Assembly (NCBI GenBank): GCA_913054135.1
Contig: CAJXJK010000005.1
Location: 142,925-206,924, forward strand
Reading direction: 5' to 3'
DNA length: 64,000 bases
From: an uncultured Flavobacteriales bacterium
Lineage (GTDB): Bacteria > Bacteroidota > Bacteroidia > Flavobacteriales_D > Crocinitomicaceae
Part shown: positions 17,852-26,591 of the stretch, piece after piece
How the letters are laid out: each line of letters opens with the position of its first letter
Position numbering within the stretch: position 1 is the stretch's first letter
Made by a program: the position numbers and the translations under genes
The notes under the pieces: model-generated
What the model was told of the DNA's origin: nothing
The model's input: only the letters and a program-made list of their open reading frames with translations
Database searches by the model: none

Positions 17852-18871
17852 ATGTTACTGAATTATAAATATTTCGCCAAAGTCTATTATGCTATTGGCC
17901 TTCTGATTACCATAATCCTTATGGGGACATTTGGTTTTATGATTGTTGAAGGCTGGAGCTTTTTTGAGTCATTTTACATGACCATTATTACTATTTCAAC
18001 TGTCGGATTCAATGAAGTGCAGGAGTTGTCTGACGGAGGGAAACTCTTTACTGCATTTTTGATAATTACCAGTTTCGGTACCTTTGCCTATGCTTTAACA
18101 TCTATCACTTCGTACATAGTTGGTGGCGAATACAAGAAGTATTTTCAAGATTTTAAGTCCATAAAAACAGCACAGAATATGAATGACCATACAATAGTTT
18201 GCGGATACGGAAGGGTAGGAAAGCAGGCAGCACATGATCTTCGTTTTTACAAACGAAATTTTATTGTTGTAGAACGAAACGTTGAGATCACTGATGATCC
18301 GGCTCATGGCGAAACACCTTTTGTTAAAGGTGATTCTACAGATGACCAAGTTTTGATGAGGGCCAATATTACAAAGGCTGATTCATTGATCACGGCTTTG
18401 CCTCATGACGCAGATAATTTATTCGTGGTGCTTTCAGCTCGAGAACTGAATCCTAAACTGAAGATTATTTCTCGCGCTTCTTCATATTCTACCATGAGAA
18501 AATTAAGAATTGCTGGGGCCGATAACGTTATTATGCCTGATACAGTAGGTGGTGCTCATATGGCTTCGCTTGTCATGAACCCCGATATTATGGAGTTCAT
18601 GGATTTAATTAAAGTATCCGGTAAAGCGGCAATTAACCTTGAAGAGATTACTTTCTCAGAACTACCAGATGAAGTGAAATATACGACCATTGCTGATTTA
18701 CAAGAGAAATCAATGTCAGGATGTAATGTAATTGGCTACCGATCTGAGGATGGTGAGTACATTATTAATCCAGCAAGTGATTTGAAAATCATGCCAAATT
18801 CAAAATTATTTGTTCTAGGGAATCCAGAGCAAATTAAAAAGTTGAACACTATTTTCGGTATCAAAGAATGA
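17852..18871 (+). CDS. two-TM potassium channel with RCK (TrkA-N/C) domains
   Basis: The 339-residue protein has a transmembrane helix (about 10-32), a pore loop (about 38-55), a second helix (about 64-90), a TrkA-N Rossmann domain (about 112-235, VCGYGRVGKQAA at 117-128) and a TrkA-C domain (about 255-335). This is the MthK/Kch layout: K+ passage gated by ligand binding to the RCK ring. The selectivity filter reads T50-VGFNE55 where most channels have TVGYGD, so the second glycine is asparagine. Selectivity may therefore be altered. The stop overlaps the next ATG by 4 bases. Confidence 0.88.
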   Translation: MLLNYKYFAKVYYAIGLLITIILMGTFGFMIVEGWSFFESFYMTIITISTVGFNEVQELSDGGKLFTAFLIITSFGTFAYALTSITSYIVGGEYKKYFQDFKSIKTAQNMNDHTIVCGYGRVGKQAAHDLRFYKRNFIVVERNVEITDDPAHGETPFVKGDSTDDQVLMRANITKADSLITALPHDADNLFVVLSARELNPKLKIISRASSYSTMRKLRIAGADNVIMPDTVGGAHMASLVMNPDIMEFMDLIKVSGKAAINLEEITFSELPDEVKYTTIADLQEKSMSGCNVIGYRSEDGEYIINPASDLKIMPNSKLFVLGNPEQIKKLNTIFGIKE

Positions 18872-19779
18872 AAGTTGAACATAATTTGGTGAAGATTTTG
18901 GTCACTGGTTCTAATGGCTTGCTCGGACAAAAAATTGTTGCCCAACTTCTCAAAAAAGGCATTCCATTCTTAGCCACTTCTAAAGGAGAGAATAGAAACC
19001 CCGACTGTCCAAAAGAGAATTATCAATCGCTTGATATTACAGATATTGATGCCGTTTGGGATTTGTTTGATAACGAATACTTTGTTTCTGTTATCAATAC
19101 AGCAGCAATGACGAATGTTGATGCTTGCGAAGAAGATGAAGAAAACTGCAGAAAGATAAATGTGCAAGGTGTTAAGAATTTACATGACGCCACAACCACA
19201 TTTGGCTTGGGTCATTTAGTACACGTTTCAACTGATTTCGTTTTTGATGGTGAAAATGGTCCATACTCTGAAGAAGATGAGCGAAATCCATTAAGTATCT
19301 ACGCAACTTCAAAGCGTGATTCTGAAGATCTACTTTTGAATTCAGAATATGATAATTGGTCAATCTTAAGAACAATCATAGTATTTGGTCAAGGTAAAAA
19401 TTTGAGTAGATCAAATATTGTTCTTTGGGCAAGGCAAGCGCTCAAAGATGGTCAAGAACTCACAATTGTAAATGACCAATTTAGAGCTCCAACCTGGGCT
19501 GACGATTTAGCGTGGGCTTGTATTCAGGCGGCGCAAACTTCTTCAAAAGGAGTCTATCATATTTCAGGACCCGAGACTTTTTCAATATTTGATCTCGTTT
19601 CAAGAATTGCAAAATTCTATGAACTTGATTCTTCAGTAGTAAAACCAATTTCGTCTTCTACCCTAAATCAAAAGGCTAAAAGACCAACTACAACCGGATT
19701 TGATATTTCAAAAGCAAGAGAAATTTTGGGATATAAACCACTTACATTCGAAGAGAGCCTCTCTCAATTAGAAGAATAG
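18868..19779 (+). CDS. RmlD-like SDR (dTDP-4-dehydrorhamnose reductase family)
   Basis: The 303-residue protein has the Rossmann motif ILVTGSNGLLGQKIV (about 10-24), INTAAMTNVDACEED (RmlD-type), VSTDFVFDGENGPYSEED and a catalytic Y-x3-K (YATSK near 150). It is homologous to RmlD. No other rml gene is nearby, so the substrate may differ. The ATGA overlap places it at the end of the DUF2851-PspC-channel operon, which is not a sugar pathway. Confidence 0.8.
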   Translation: MKVEHNLVKILVTGSNGLLGQKIVAQLLKKGIPFLATSKGENRNPDCPKENYQSLDITDIDAVWDLFDNEYFVSVINTAAMTNVDACEEDEENCRKINVQGVKNLHDATTTFGLGHLVHVSTDFVFDGENGPYSEEDERNPLSIYATSKRDSEDLLLNSEYDNWSILRTIIVFGQGKNLSRSNIVLWARQALKDGQELTIVNDQFRAPTWADDLAWACIQAAQTSSKGVYHISGPETFSIFDLVSRIAKFYELDSSVVKPISSSTLNQKAKRPTTTGFDISKAREILGYKPLTFEESLSQLEE

Positions 19780-19798
19780 GCCCTCTGATTAATTTTTC

Positions 19799-19806
19799 TA
19801 TATTTG
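19799..19806 (+). promoter_or_regulatory. -7 box of the symporter promoter
   Basis: TATATTTG matches TAnnTTTG, 35 bases before the symporter ATG. The -33 position lacks TTTG. Confidence 0.45.
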
Positions 19807-19841
19807 CTACTTAACATTGAAAGCATTACCAATACAGTATT

Positions 19842-21680
19842 ATGAGGTCTTTTTTAGTATTATTAATTAGTATCTTTTTCTTTAATGCAACAATTGCACA
19901 AACTATTTCTGCGGTAGAAGATAATTGCCCGCAAGAAGCAATTGTAGAGAAGTCCATGTCTGAAAAAATTGATGATGGATTTGGACCAGTTGTGGGTGTA
20001 TTAGCTTCTGTGTTATTTTGGGATCCATTTGATGCTTTTGGTATTTATGATCCTGTTGTTTATGACGAGCAAGGAATCCCAGTAGCTGATTCCCCAATGG
20101 ACGGAACAGTTGATTTTACAGAAGGTTCTAATGAAGTGACTGGTCATTGCACCAAGTTTTCAGGTCTTGAAGGAACTAGAGTAATCTTAGATGGCAAAAT
20201 TTATTTTGTTGATGAAGTAAAGAATGATGTTTCAATGACCGTTGAAAGTCCTATGCATTCATCTGCTTCAGATGTGGTGATGAGCAGTGCTGCTCAAAAC
20301 CCAATTAGAATTATTGTTATTTGGCTGGTAATAGGAGCCATCTTTTTCACAATCAAAACTAGATTCATTAATGTTAGAGGATTCAAGCATTCCATTGATT
20401 TAATTAGAGGTAAGTACAGTAAACCAAAAACCAAAGGTGAAAGAGCAGCTGCAGGTGAGGTATCACACTTTCAAGCATTGGTAACCGCACTCTCGGCTAC
20501 GGTGGGGTTAGGGAATATTGCAGGTGTAGCTATTGCTGTATCTGTTGGTGGAGCGGGAGCAACATTTTGGCTTATTGTGGCTGGATTGCTAGGAATGTCA
20601 TCTAAGTTTATCGAATGTACATTAGGTGTTAAATACAGAAATGTCAATTCTGACGGAGAAGTATCTGGTGGTCCAATGTATTATCTTTCAAAGGGATTAG
20701 CAAAACAAGGTAAAAAAGGATTGGGTAGAATCTTAGCTGGAATGTTTGCAGTACTTTGTATTGGTGGATCTTTCGGAGGTGGAAATATGTTCCAAGCGAA
20801 TCAAGCATTTGATCAAGTAAAAAACAAATTTACCAGCCTGCAAACAGTTGAGTTTTTAGGAATGGATGGCGGAGTTCTATTCGGAATTATTATGGCGGTT
20901 CTTGTTGCTGTAGTAATTATTGGAGGAATTAAAAGTATTGCCAGAGTAACAGATAAAATTGTACCAGTGATGGTTGGTATGTATGTCTTAACTGCATTGA
21001 TTATTATCGGAATGAATATTGATCAAATTGGAGATGCATTCAGTCAAATCTTCAATGGAGCGTTCGCACCCGGAGCACTTAAAGGTGGTATCTTAGGGGT
21101 GTTAATTATCGGATTCCAAAGAGCTGCCTTCTCTAATGAAGCGGGTGTTGGTTCTGCATCAATTGCACATGCCGCAGTTAAAACTGATGAACCTGTAACT
21201 GAAGGATTTGTTTCTTTGCTTGAACCATTTATTGATACAGTTGTGGTTTGTACTATGACTGCACTCGTTTTAATATTTACAGGATACACTGCAAACCCAG
21301 CAGGTCTTGCAGGTGCTCCTTTAACTTCTGCAGCATTTAGTAGTGTTATACCTTGGTTTGATTGGGTTCTTCTAATTGCAATTGTGCTTTTTGCCTTTTC
21401 TACAATGATCTCTTGGTCTTATTACGGTTTAAAAGCATTCACTTATTTATTCGGACAAGGAAAACCACAAGAATACATTTATAAAGGAATGTTCTTAATA
21501 TTCATTGTTGTTGGTGCGTCTTCTAGCCTTAGTAACGTAATGGATTTTTCAGATCTAATGATTCTTGGAATGGCTTTCCCTAATATTCTGGGTCTTTACT
21601 TCTTGTCGGGTGAGGTGAAAGCAGACATGATAGATTATATGGCCAGGGTCAAGTCTGGCGTCATCAAGAAATATAAGTAA
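19842..21680 (+). CDS. AGCS-family sodium:alanine symporter with signal peptide and inserted module
   Basis: The 612-residue protein carries the AGCS core from about residue 150: [64 protein letters not shown] and about ten membrane helices. The family transports alanine or glycine with Na+. Unusually, it starts with a signal peptide (cleavage near ATIAQ20). After a first hydrophobic stretch (46-62) it has about 90 inserted residues (63-152), containing [18 protein letters not shown] and a [12 protein letters not shown] strand that resemble small beta modules of phage-tail-like proteins. Ordinary AGCS proteins are about 450-490 residues. Confidence 0.88.
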   Translation: MRSFLVLLISIFFFNATIAQTISAVEDNCPQEAIVEKSMSEKIDDGFGPVVGVLASVLFWDPFDAFGIYDPVVYDEQGIPVADSPMDGTVDFTEGSNEVTGHCTKFSGLEGTRVILDGKIYFVDEVKNDVSMTVESPMHSSASDVVMSSAAQNPIRIIVIWLVIGAIFFTIKTRFINVRGFKHSIDLIRGKYSKPKTKGERAAAGEVSHFQALVTALSATVGLGNIAGVAIAVSVGGAGATFWLIVAGLLGMSSKFIECTLGVKYRNVNSDGEVSGGPMYYLSKGLAKQGKKGLGRILAGMFAVLCIGGSFGGGNMFQANQAFDQVKNKFTSLQTVEFLGMDGGVLFGIIMAVLVAVVIIGGIKSIARVTDKIVPVMVGMYVLTALIIIGMNIDQIGDAFSQIFNGAFAPGALKGGILGVLIIGFQRAAFSNEAGVGSASIAHAAVKTDEPVTEGFVSLLEPFIDTVVVCTMTALVLIFTGYTANPAGLAGAPLTSAAFSSVIPWFDWVLLIAIVLFAFSTMISWSYYGLKAFTYLFGQGKPQEYIYKGMFLIFIVVGASSSLSNVMDFSDLMILGMAFPNILGLYFLSGEVKADMIDYMARVKSGVIKKYK

Positions 21681-22550
21681 TTGAAAGAGCACTTTAATTT
21701 TTCACGAAATCAAAAAATCGGAGTCGCGGCTCTGTCAATTTTGATAGTTGCAGGAATAGTGCTTCTTAATGTCAATTACAATCAATACCTACCTGAGCGT
21801 ACAGATGTTTTGTACTCAGACTTTGATCTGAGTTCAAATGACGATTTATCTAATGGCTTAACGAACGAAAATGAATCTGATCTTGAAAACAAGATTGATT
21901 ACTTTGATCCAAATGAAATTTCTGTAGTTGATTGGGAAGATTTAGGGTTTTCTGAGAAACAAGCCAAGTCAATTGTGAAGTATCGAGATGCCTATGGTCC
22001 ATTTGAAAACGCTAATGAAGTAGGCAAAATTTATGTGATTTCGGATGAAAAGTTCAAGGAGCTGAAGCCTTTCATGATTTTTACAAATCCAGAGACCAGT
22101 CAAAATAATGATTTCAAAAATGACGAATATGTACCTTACTCTAAAGAGCTGTTGCAAATTGAAATCAATTCTGCATCAAAAGAAGAATTAGAAAGTATTT
22201 CTGGCATTGGCCCAACTTTTTCTGAAAGAATCGTCAAGTATCGAAATCTGTTGGGAGGTTTTTATTCTTCAAATCAATATTCAGAAGTTTACGGTTTGAA
22301 AGAGGAGTCTCTCAAAGCACTGGAAGATAATACCGTAATTGACAGGGAGGCTATCACAAAAATCAAAATCAACTCTTGCTCAAAGTCAGACTTGAAAAAA
22401 CATCCATTCTTTAAAAAGTGGGAAGTGACAGCAGCAGTAATGACTGAAAGACAAAAACAAAAACTAACATCTCTTCAATTCTTGATCGAGCAAAAAGTGG
22501 TTTCAGAATCAGAAGTTGAAAAAATGAACCATTACACATCCTTTGAATAA
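21681..22550 (+). CDS. membrane-anchored helix-hairpin-helix (ComEA-like) protein
   Basis: The 289-residue protein starts at a TTG that directly abuts the symporter stop (TAATTG). This is the only start preserving the N-terminal membrane helix (about 10-30, IGVAALSILIVAGIVLL). Three HhH-type segments follow: about 75-135 (VVDWEDLGFSEKQAKSIVKYR), 157-218 (INSASKEELESISGIGPTFSERIVKYR) and 228-285. ComEA-like HhH proteins bind DNA non-specifically and act in uptake. Many Bacteroidota copies have no known role. Translational coupling to the symporter is likely. Confidence 0.8.
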   Translation: MKEHFNFSRNQKIGVAALSILIVAGIVLLNVNYNQYLPERTDVLYSDFDLSSNDDLSNGLTNENESDLENKIDYFDPNEISVVDWEDLGFSEKQAKSIVKYRDAYGPFENANEVGKIYVISDEKFKELKPFMIFTNPETSQNNDFKNDEYVPYSKELLQIEINSASKEELESISGIGPTFSERIVKYRNLLGGFYSSNQYSEVYGLKEESLKALEDNTVIDREAITKIKINSCSKSDLKKHPFFKKWEVTAAVMTERQKQKLTSLQFLIEQKVVSESEVEKMNHYTSFE

Positions 22551-22552
22551 TT

Positions 22553-23083
22553 ATGAGTTTACAAGAAGAATTAAGAATTGCAATTAGAGATGTACCTGAC
22601 TTTCCAAAAGAAGGAATTGTTTTTAAAGACATCACAACCATTTTTCAAAATGCTGAATTAACAAAAAAGGTTCATGCTGAAGTGATAAGTCAAATAAAAG
22701 AGCTCAAGATTGACGCAATTGCAGGAATTGAAAGTCGTGGTTTTCTTTTAGGTCCGGCTTTAGCCATGGATTTAGGTTTGCCTTTTATTATGATTCGTAA
22801 AAAAGGAAAACTTCCGTACCACACAGTCTCACATAAGTATGATCTTGAATATGGTAGAGCTGAGATTGAAATGCACACAGACGCTGTTTCTCCCGGCCAA
22901 AACATTCTAATTCATGATGACTTATTGGCTACAGGTGGATCGGCTTCAGCTGCTGCCCAATTGATAACAAAACAGGGCGGAAAAGTAGCTGGATTCAACT
23001 TTCTAATTGAGCTCTCCTTTTTAGAAGGTAGGGAGATGTTGAAGGAATACTCAGAAAATATTACTACTTTAGTAGACTTTTAA
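22553..23083 (+). CDS. apt: adenine phosphoribosyltransferase
   Basis: The 176-residue protein is a type I phosphoribosyltransferase. The PRPP-binding motif reads ILIHDDLLATGGSA, and VFKDITTIFQN and GIESRGFLLGPALA are characteristic of Apt. It salvages adenine to AMP in the cytosol. Length is normal. It follows the HhH gene after two bases. Confidence 0.96.
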   Translation: MSLQEELRIAIRDVPDFPKEGIVFKDITTIFQNAELTKKVHAEVISQIKELKIDAIAGIESRGFLLGPALAMDLGLPFIMIRKKGKLPYHTVSHKYDLEYGRAEIEMHTDAVSPGQNILIHDDLLATGGSASAAAQLITKQGGKVAGFNFLIELSFLEGREMLKEYSENITTLVDF

Positions 23084-23114
23084 AAACACTCCGCAATTGT
23101 CTTAATTTTAAGGT

Positions 23115-23137
23115 AATCCACTAAACAGGTGGATTTG
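23115..23137 (+). terminator. hairpin after apt, weak terminator
   Basis: AATCCAC (23115-23121) pairs perfectly with GTGGATT (23129-23135) around a 7-base loop. The T tract is short, so termination is likely incomplete. Confidence 0.45.
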
Positions 23138-23177
23138 TAGGTTTAAGAGAATTGTGAAATTGAAAATATTACAAGAA

Positions 23178-24317
23178 ATGGAAATTGTAGAAAACGAAAA
23201 CCAGTTGATGATCAAGCAAATGGTTCGTGATTTCGCAGAAAAAGAAATCAGACCGAAGATGATGGAATGGGACGAATCTCAAGAGTTCCCAGTGCCTTTG
23301 TTTAAGAAGTTAGGGGAACTTGGATTGATGGGAGTATTGGTTCCTGAAGAGTATGGAGGATCTGGTTTTGGATACAATGAGTACATCACTGTCATTACGG
23401 AGATTTCTCAAGTGTGCGGGTCAATAGGACTTTCAGTTGCTGCGCATAACTCATTGTGTACTGGACATATTTTATATCATGGTTCAGAAGAGCAAAAAAG
23501 AAAATACCTTCCAAAGTTAGCATCTGCTGAATTTATTGGAGCATGGGGATTAACTGAAACAGGTACAGGTTCGGATGCTGGAGGAATGGCGACAACAGCT
23601 GTTAAAGATGGAGATCACTGGGTGCTTAACGGCTCTAAGAACTTTATTACACACGCCATTTCAGGTGATGTAGCTGTAGTTATAGTAAGAACTGGCGAAA
23701 AAGGTGATTCTCACGGAATGTCTGCTTTCATAGTTGAAAAAGGAACACCGGGATTCTCTTCTGGAAAGAAAGAGAATAAATTAGGAATGAGAGCATCTGA
23801 AACAGCTGAACTTATTTTTGATAACTGTAGAATTCACAATGATCAACTGATCGGAGAAGAAGGAAAAGGATTCGTTCAAGCAATGAAAGTTTTAGATGGA
23901 GGAAGAATCTCTATTGGAGCTCTTGCATTAGGAATAGCAACTGGAGCTTATAAAGCTGCACTTAAGTATTCTAAAGAAAGAGAACAGTTCGGTCAGCCAA
24001 TTGCAAAATTTCAAGGTATTGCTTTCAAATTAGCAGATATGGCAACTAAAGTAAAAGCTGCTGAATTATTACTTCTTCAAGCTGCGGCAATGAAGAATAG
24101 AGGTGAGAAGATGACTAAAGAATCTGCCATGGCTAAGTATTATGCCTCTGAAATCTCTGTTGAAGTTTCAACTGATTGTGTTCAAATCTTTGGTGGATAC
24201 GGTTATACGAAAGACTTTCCAGCTGAGAAATTTTACAGAGATTCTAAGCTTTGTACGATAGGTGAAGGAACCTCTGAAATTCAAAAATTGGTAATTTCTA
24301 GAGAATTATTTAGATAA
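23178..24317 (+). CDS. acyl-CoA dehydrogenase (short-chain type)
   Basis: From ATG 23178 the product has 379 residues. A GTG at 23154 would add eight residues and is less likely because alignment normally starts at the [23 protein letters not shown] helix. The FAD-binding [14 protein letters not shown] and the catalytic base E363 in [11 protein letters not shown], the position used by short-chain and butyryl-CoA dehydrogenases, are present. It oxidises an acyl-CoA to the trans-2-enoyl-CoA and passes electrons to ETF. The exact chain length cannot be read from sequence. Confidence 0.93.
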   Translation: MEIVENENQLMIKQMVRDFAEKEIRPKMMEWDESQEFPVPLFKKLGELGLMGVLVPEEYGGSGFGYNEYITVITEISQVCGSIGLSVAAHNSLCTGHILYHGSEEQKRKYLPKLASAEFIGAWGLTETGTGSDAGGMATTAVKDGDHWVLNGSKNFITHAISGDVAVVIVRTGEKGDSHGMSAFIVEKGTPGFSSGKKENKLGMRASETAELIFDNCRIHNDQLIGEEGKGFVQAMKVLDGGRISIGALALGIATGAYKAALKYSKEREQFGQPIAKFQGIAFKLADMATKVKAAELLLLQAAAMKNRGEKMTKESAMAKYYASEISVEVSTDCVQIFGGYGYTKDFPAEKFYRDSKLCTIGEGTSEIQKLVISRELFR

Positions 24318-24319
24318 GA

Positions 24320-24350
24320 TTGTGATAATTATAAAATTGGACTATCTTTG
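24320..24350 (+). promoter_or_regulatory. Bacteroidota promoter of rpsU
   Basis: TTG (24320-24322), a 20-base spacer and TATCTTTG (24343-24350) match the Bacteroidota consensus. The ATG of rpsU follows 33 bases later. Confidence 0.75.
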
Positions 24351-24362
24351 CCATCCAATTTT
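24333..24362. repeat. 9-bp inverted repeat flanking the rpsU -7 box
   Basis: AAAATTGGA (24333-24341) and TCCAATTTT (24354-24362) are perfect inverted arms separated by 12 bases that contain the -7 box. It may be an operator, or the terminator stem of the acyl-CoA dehydrogenase gene laid over the promoter. Confidence 0.6.
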
Positions 24363-24383
24363 GAATAAGAAATAAATAAAGAT

Positions 24384-24575
24384 ATGTTAATAATTCCATT
24401 GAAAGAAGGCGAAAATATTGAGAGAGCGCTTAAGAGATACAAGAAGAAGTTCGAAAGAACAGGAGTCTTAAGAGAATTGAGAGATAGACAACAATTCACT
24501 AAACCTTCTATTGTCAACAGACAAATGAAATTGAAAGCTGCATACAAACAAAGAATGCAACAAGCGGAAATGTAA
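24384..24575 (+). CDS. rpsU: 30S ribosomal protein bS21
   Basis: The 63-residue basic protein has the bS21 pattern PLKEGENIERALKRYKKKFERTGVLRELRDRQQF. It binds the 30S platform near the anti-Shine-Dalgarno sequence. In Flavobacteriia, structural work on F. johnsoniae ribosomes showed that bS21, with bS18 and bS6, sequesters that sequence. The leader of this copy has no Shine-Dalgarno sequence. A strong terminator follows, directly before xerC. Confidence 0.97.
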   Translation: MLIIPLKEGENIERALKRYKKKFERTGVLRELRDRQQFTKPSIVNRQMKLKAAYKQRMQQAEM

Positions 24576-24603
24576 TTAGTAACATTTTCTTTCAAAATAC
24601 GTT

Positions 24604-24633
24604 AAAGAGTGTAGTTTACTACACTCTTTTTTT
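24604..24633 (+). terminator. rho-independent terminator between rpsU and xerC
   Basis: AAAGAGTGTAG (24604-24614) pairs perfectly with CTACACTCTTT (24619-24629) around a TTTA loop and is followed by more T. The T run ends at 24633, immediately before the xerC ATG. Confidence 0.9.
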
Positions 24634-25515
24634 ATGGCCTACAGCGAACAGTTTGAGAACTACTTATTACACGAAAAGAGATTTTCGGCTCATACTGTGG
24701 TTGCCTATATGAAAGACTTGAGTCAGTTTTATGAGAGCTGTGCTATCGAGACAGACTCAGATGTACAAGATGTTACTCACAGAAACTTGAGAGGATATTT
24801 AGTTGATATGGTAGAGTCCGGTCTTGAGAACTCATCTATAAATAGAAAGCTATCTTCTGTTAAAACCTTTTTTAAGTTCTTAAGGCAGAATGATTTTATT
24901 TCTGCTAATCCAGCTCAAAAAATAAAAAGTCTTAAGCAAAAGAAAGTCTTACCTCAATTTGTGCCAGAAACGCAATTGTGGGATAAAAGCATATTTGAAG
25001 AAGTAGAAGACGTTTTCGAGAGATCTCAAGATGAACTAATTTTAGAATTGTTTTATCAAACTGGAATTCGATTGGATGAACTGATCAAGCTGAAAGAGAA
25101 AAGTGTTAGCAGTGCGCAAATAAAGGTGTTGGGAAAACGAAACAAAGAAAGAATCATTCCCATCACGCAAAATCTCTATCAATTGATTGAGCATTACCAA
25201 GCAATTAAAAACGATTTAGGTTTATTTTCAGAAACCTTAATGTGTTCTAAAAAAGGCAAAATACTCCAGCCAAAGTTTGTTTATAACAAGGTTAATCATT
25301 ATCTTGGAAAAGCGACGAACCTGAGTAAGAAGAGTCCTCACGTGCTGCGGCACACCTTTGCTACGCACATGTTGAATAATGGCGCTTCTCTTGAGTCAAT
25401 TAAAAAATTGTTAGGTCACACTGACTTATCTGCGACTCAAATCTATACTCATAATTCGTTTAAGCAAATTAAGTCGATTTATAAACAATCGCACCCACGT
25501 GGTGCAGCCCAGTAA
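24634..25515 (+). CDS. xerC: tyrosine recombinase XerC
   Basis: The 293-residue protein has the N-terminal SAM-like core-binding domain (1-100) and a catalytic domain with the full set R146, K168, H236, R239, H262 and Y271 (GIRLDEL, HVLRHTFATHML, LLGHTDLSATQIYTH). It resolves chromosome dimers at dif with XerD, near the septum. The start cannot be shortened without losing the first helix, so the ATG lies directly on the rpsU terminator's T run, with no room for a ribosome-binding site. Expression probably depends on read-through or on this unusual leader. Confidence 0.94.
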   Translation: MAYSEQFENYLLHEKRFSAHTVVAYMKDLSQFYESCAIETDSDVQDVTHRNLRGYLVDMVESGLENSSINRKLSSVKTFFKFLRQNDFISANPAQKIKSLKQKKVLPQFVPETQLWDKSIFEEVEDVFERSQDELILELFYQTGIRLDELIKLKEKSVSSAQIKVLGKRNKERIIPITQNLYQLIEHYQAIKNDLGLFSETLMCSKKGKILQPKFVYNKVNHYLGKATNLSKKSPHVLRHTFATHMLNNGASLESIKKLLGHTDLSATQIYTHNSFKQIKSIYKQSHPRGAAQ

Positions 25516-25531
25516 TCTGGGAATTAAAACT

Positions 25532-25537
25532 AGGAGG
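25532..25537 (+). promoter_or_regulatory. strong Shine-Dalgarno sequence before hpf
   Basis: AGGAGG lies 4 bases before the hpf ATG. It is the only full Shine-Dalgarno core I found in front of a gene in this window. Confidence 0.85.
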
Positions 25538-25541
25538 TATT

Positions 25542-25835
25542 ATGGATTTAAATGTTCATGCGGTTCACTTTGATGCAGACCGTAAATTGGTAGACTTTGT
25601 AAATGAGAAAGTCGCTAAACTAGAATTGTTTTTCGATAACATTATTTCAGGTGAAGTTTATCTAAAGTTAGATAAGGCCGGTAGCGGCGAAAACAAAGTA
25701 GCCGAAATAAAATTATCCATCCCAGGAAAAGAATTATTTGCAAAGAAACAATGTAATAGTTTTGAAGAAGCAGCAGACCTTGCTTGCGAAGCTTTGAGAA
25801 AACAAGTTAAAAAACACAAATCAAAACACAGTTAA
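25542..25835 (+). CDS. hpf: short ribosome hibernation-promoting factor (HPF/RaiA family)
   Basis: The 97-residue protein has the HPF/YfiA fold pattern: an N-terminal strand, a helix KLVDFVNEKVAKLELFF, basic strands, and a second helix SFEEAADLACEALRKQVKKHKSKH. It binds the decoding centre and stabilises inactive ribosomes in slow growth. There is no long-HPF C-terminal dimerisation domain. An AGGAGG sequence, rare in this phylum, precedes the start. It lies in the rpsU-xerC-hpf group typical of Bacteroidota. Confidence 0.93.
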   Translation: MDLNVHAVHFDADRKLVDFVNEKVAKLELFFDNIISGEVYLKLDKAGSGENKVAEIKLSIPGKELFAKKQCNSFEEAADLACEALRKQVKKHKSKHS

Positions 25836-25855
25836 CATTAAAATTTTTTAAATTT

Positions 25856-25887
25856 ATCCCTTCTTGATTTTTCAAGAGGGGATTTTT
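25856..25887 (+). terminator. rho-independent terminator after hpf
   Basis: ATCCCTTCTTG (25856-25866) pairs with CAAGAGGGGAT (25873-25883) with one wobble, followed by a T run. Confidence 0.88.
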
Positions 25888-25991
25888 CTTGTGAAATTCA
25901 CAAAAAAAAGCTCGGCCCGGCGGAAATAAATTATTAATAATAAATGTTTGGCCCCAAATTTGAATCACGTAAAACAATTAATAAAAAAATT

Positions 25992-26558
25992 ATGAAAAAA
26001 GTATTTGCAATGTTCTCGTTACTATTAATCTTTGGTACAGGAGCTCAAGCACAAACAAAAATTGGTGGAATTGCCATGCCTAATGTAATGAAGGCTGATG
26101 GACAATACCTTAAGATGAATGGTGGCGGAATTAGAGAAAAGATGTGGATCGACCTTTATGTAGGTGTTCTGTATTTAGAAAACAAAACAAGTGATGCAGA
26201 TAAAATCATCAAAGCTGATGAGCCAATGGCTATCAAAATGAAGATTATATCTGGTATGGTGTCTAATTCTAAATTAGAAGATGCCGTGAGAGATGGAATG
26301 GAGAAGTCAACAGGTGGTGATATTTCTAAAGTAGAAGCGAGAATGGAAACTTTGATCAAAAAAGGTTTTGCAGCTGATGTTGTAGATGGTGATTTGTTTG
26401 ACCTTGTTTACATCCCAGGTAAAGGAACTACGCTTAAAAAGAACAACAAAGATCTAGTTACTGTTGAAGGTTTAGACTTTAAAGAAGCTTTATTTGGTGT
26501 TTGGTTGTGTGATGACCCAGCTGATGATAACCTGAAAAAGAAGATGTTAGGAAAGTAA
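25992..26558 (+). CDS. secreted chalcone-isomerase-like protein
   Basis: From ATG 25992 the product has 188 residues and a signal peptide (MKKVFAMFSLLLIFGTGAQAQ). The upstream ATG at 25944 would add 16 charged residues before it. The sequence matches the chalcone isomerase-like (Chalcone_3) family: KMNGGGIREKMWIDLYVGVLYLE, MKIISGMVSNSKLEDAV, and a C-terminal EALFGVWLCDDPADDNLKKKMLG. In bacteria this fold is a non-enzymatic or lipid-binding periplasmic protein, not a flavonoid enzyme. Its place between hpf and the tRNA-tuf cluster looks like an insertion into a conserved locus. Confidence 0.85.
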   Translation: MKKVFAMFSLLLIFGTGAQAQTKIGGIAMPNVMKADGQYLKMNGGGIREKMWIDLYVGVLYLENKTSDADKIIKADEPMAIKMKIISGMVSNSKLEDAVRDGMEKSTGGDISKVEARMETLIKKGFAADVVDGDLFDLVYIPGKGTTLKKNNKDLVTVEGLDFKEALFGVWLCDDPADDNLKKKMLGK

Positions 26559-26591
26559 TTCGTTTTTCATGAAAATATTTTAAAATATTTT

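Noticed and set aside
25992..26558. Flavonoid chalcone isomerase
   Set aside because: The bacterial secreted family shares the fold only; no flavonoid pathway is present and the protein has a signal peptide.
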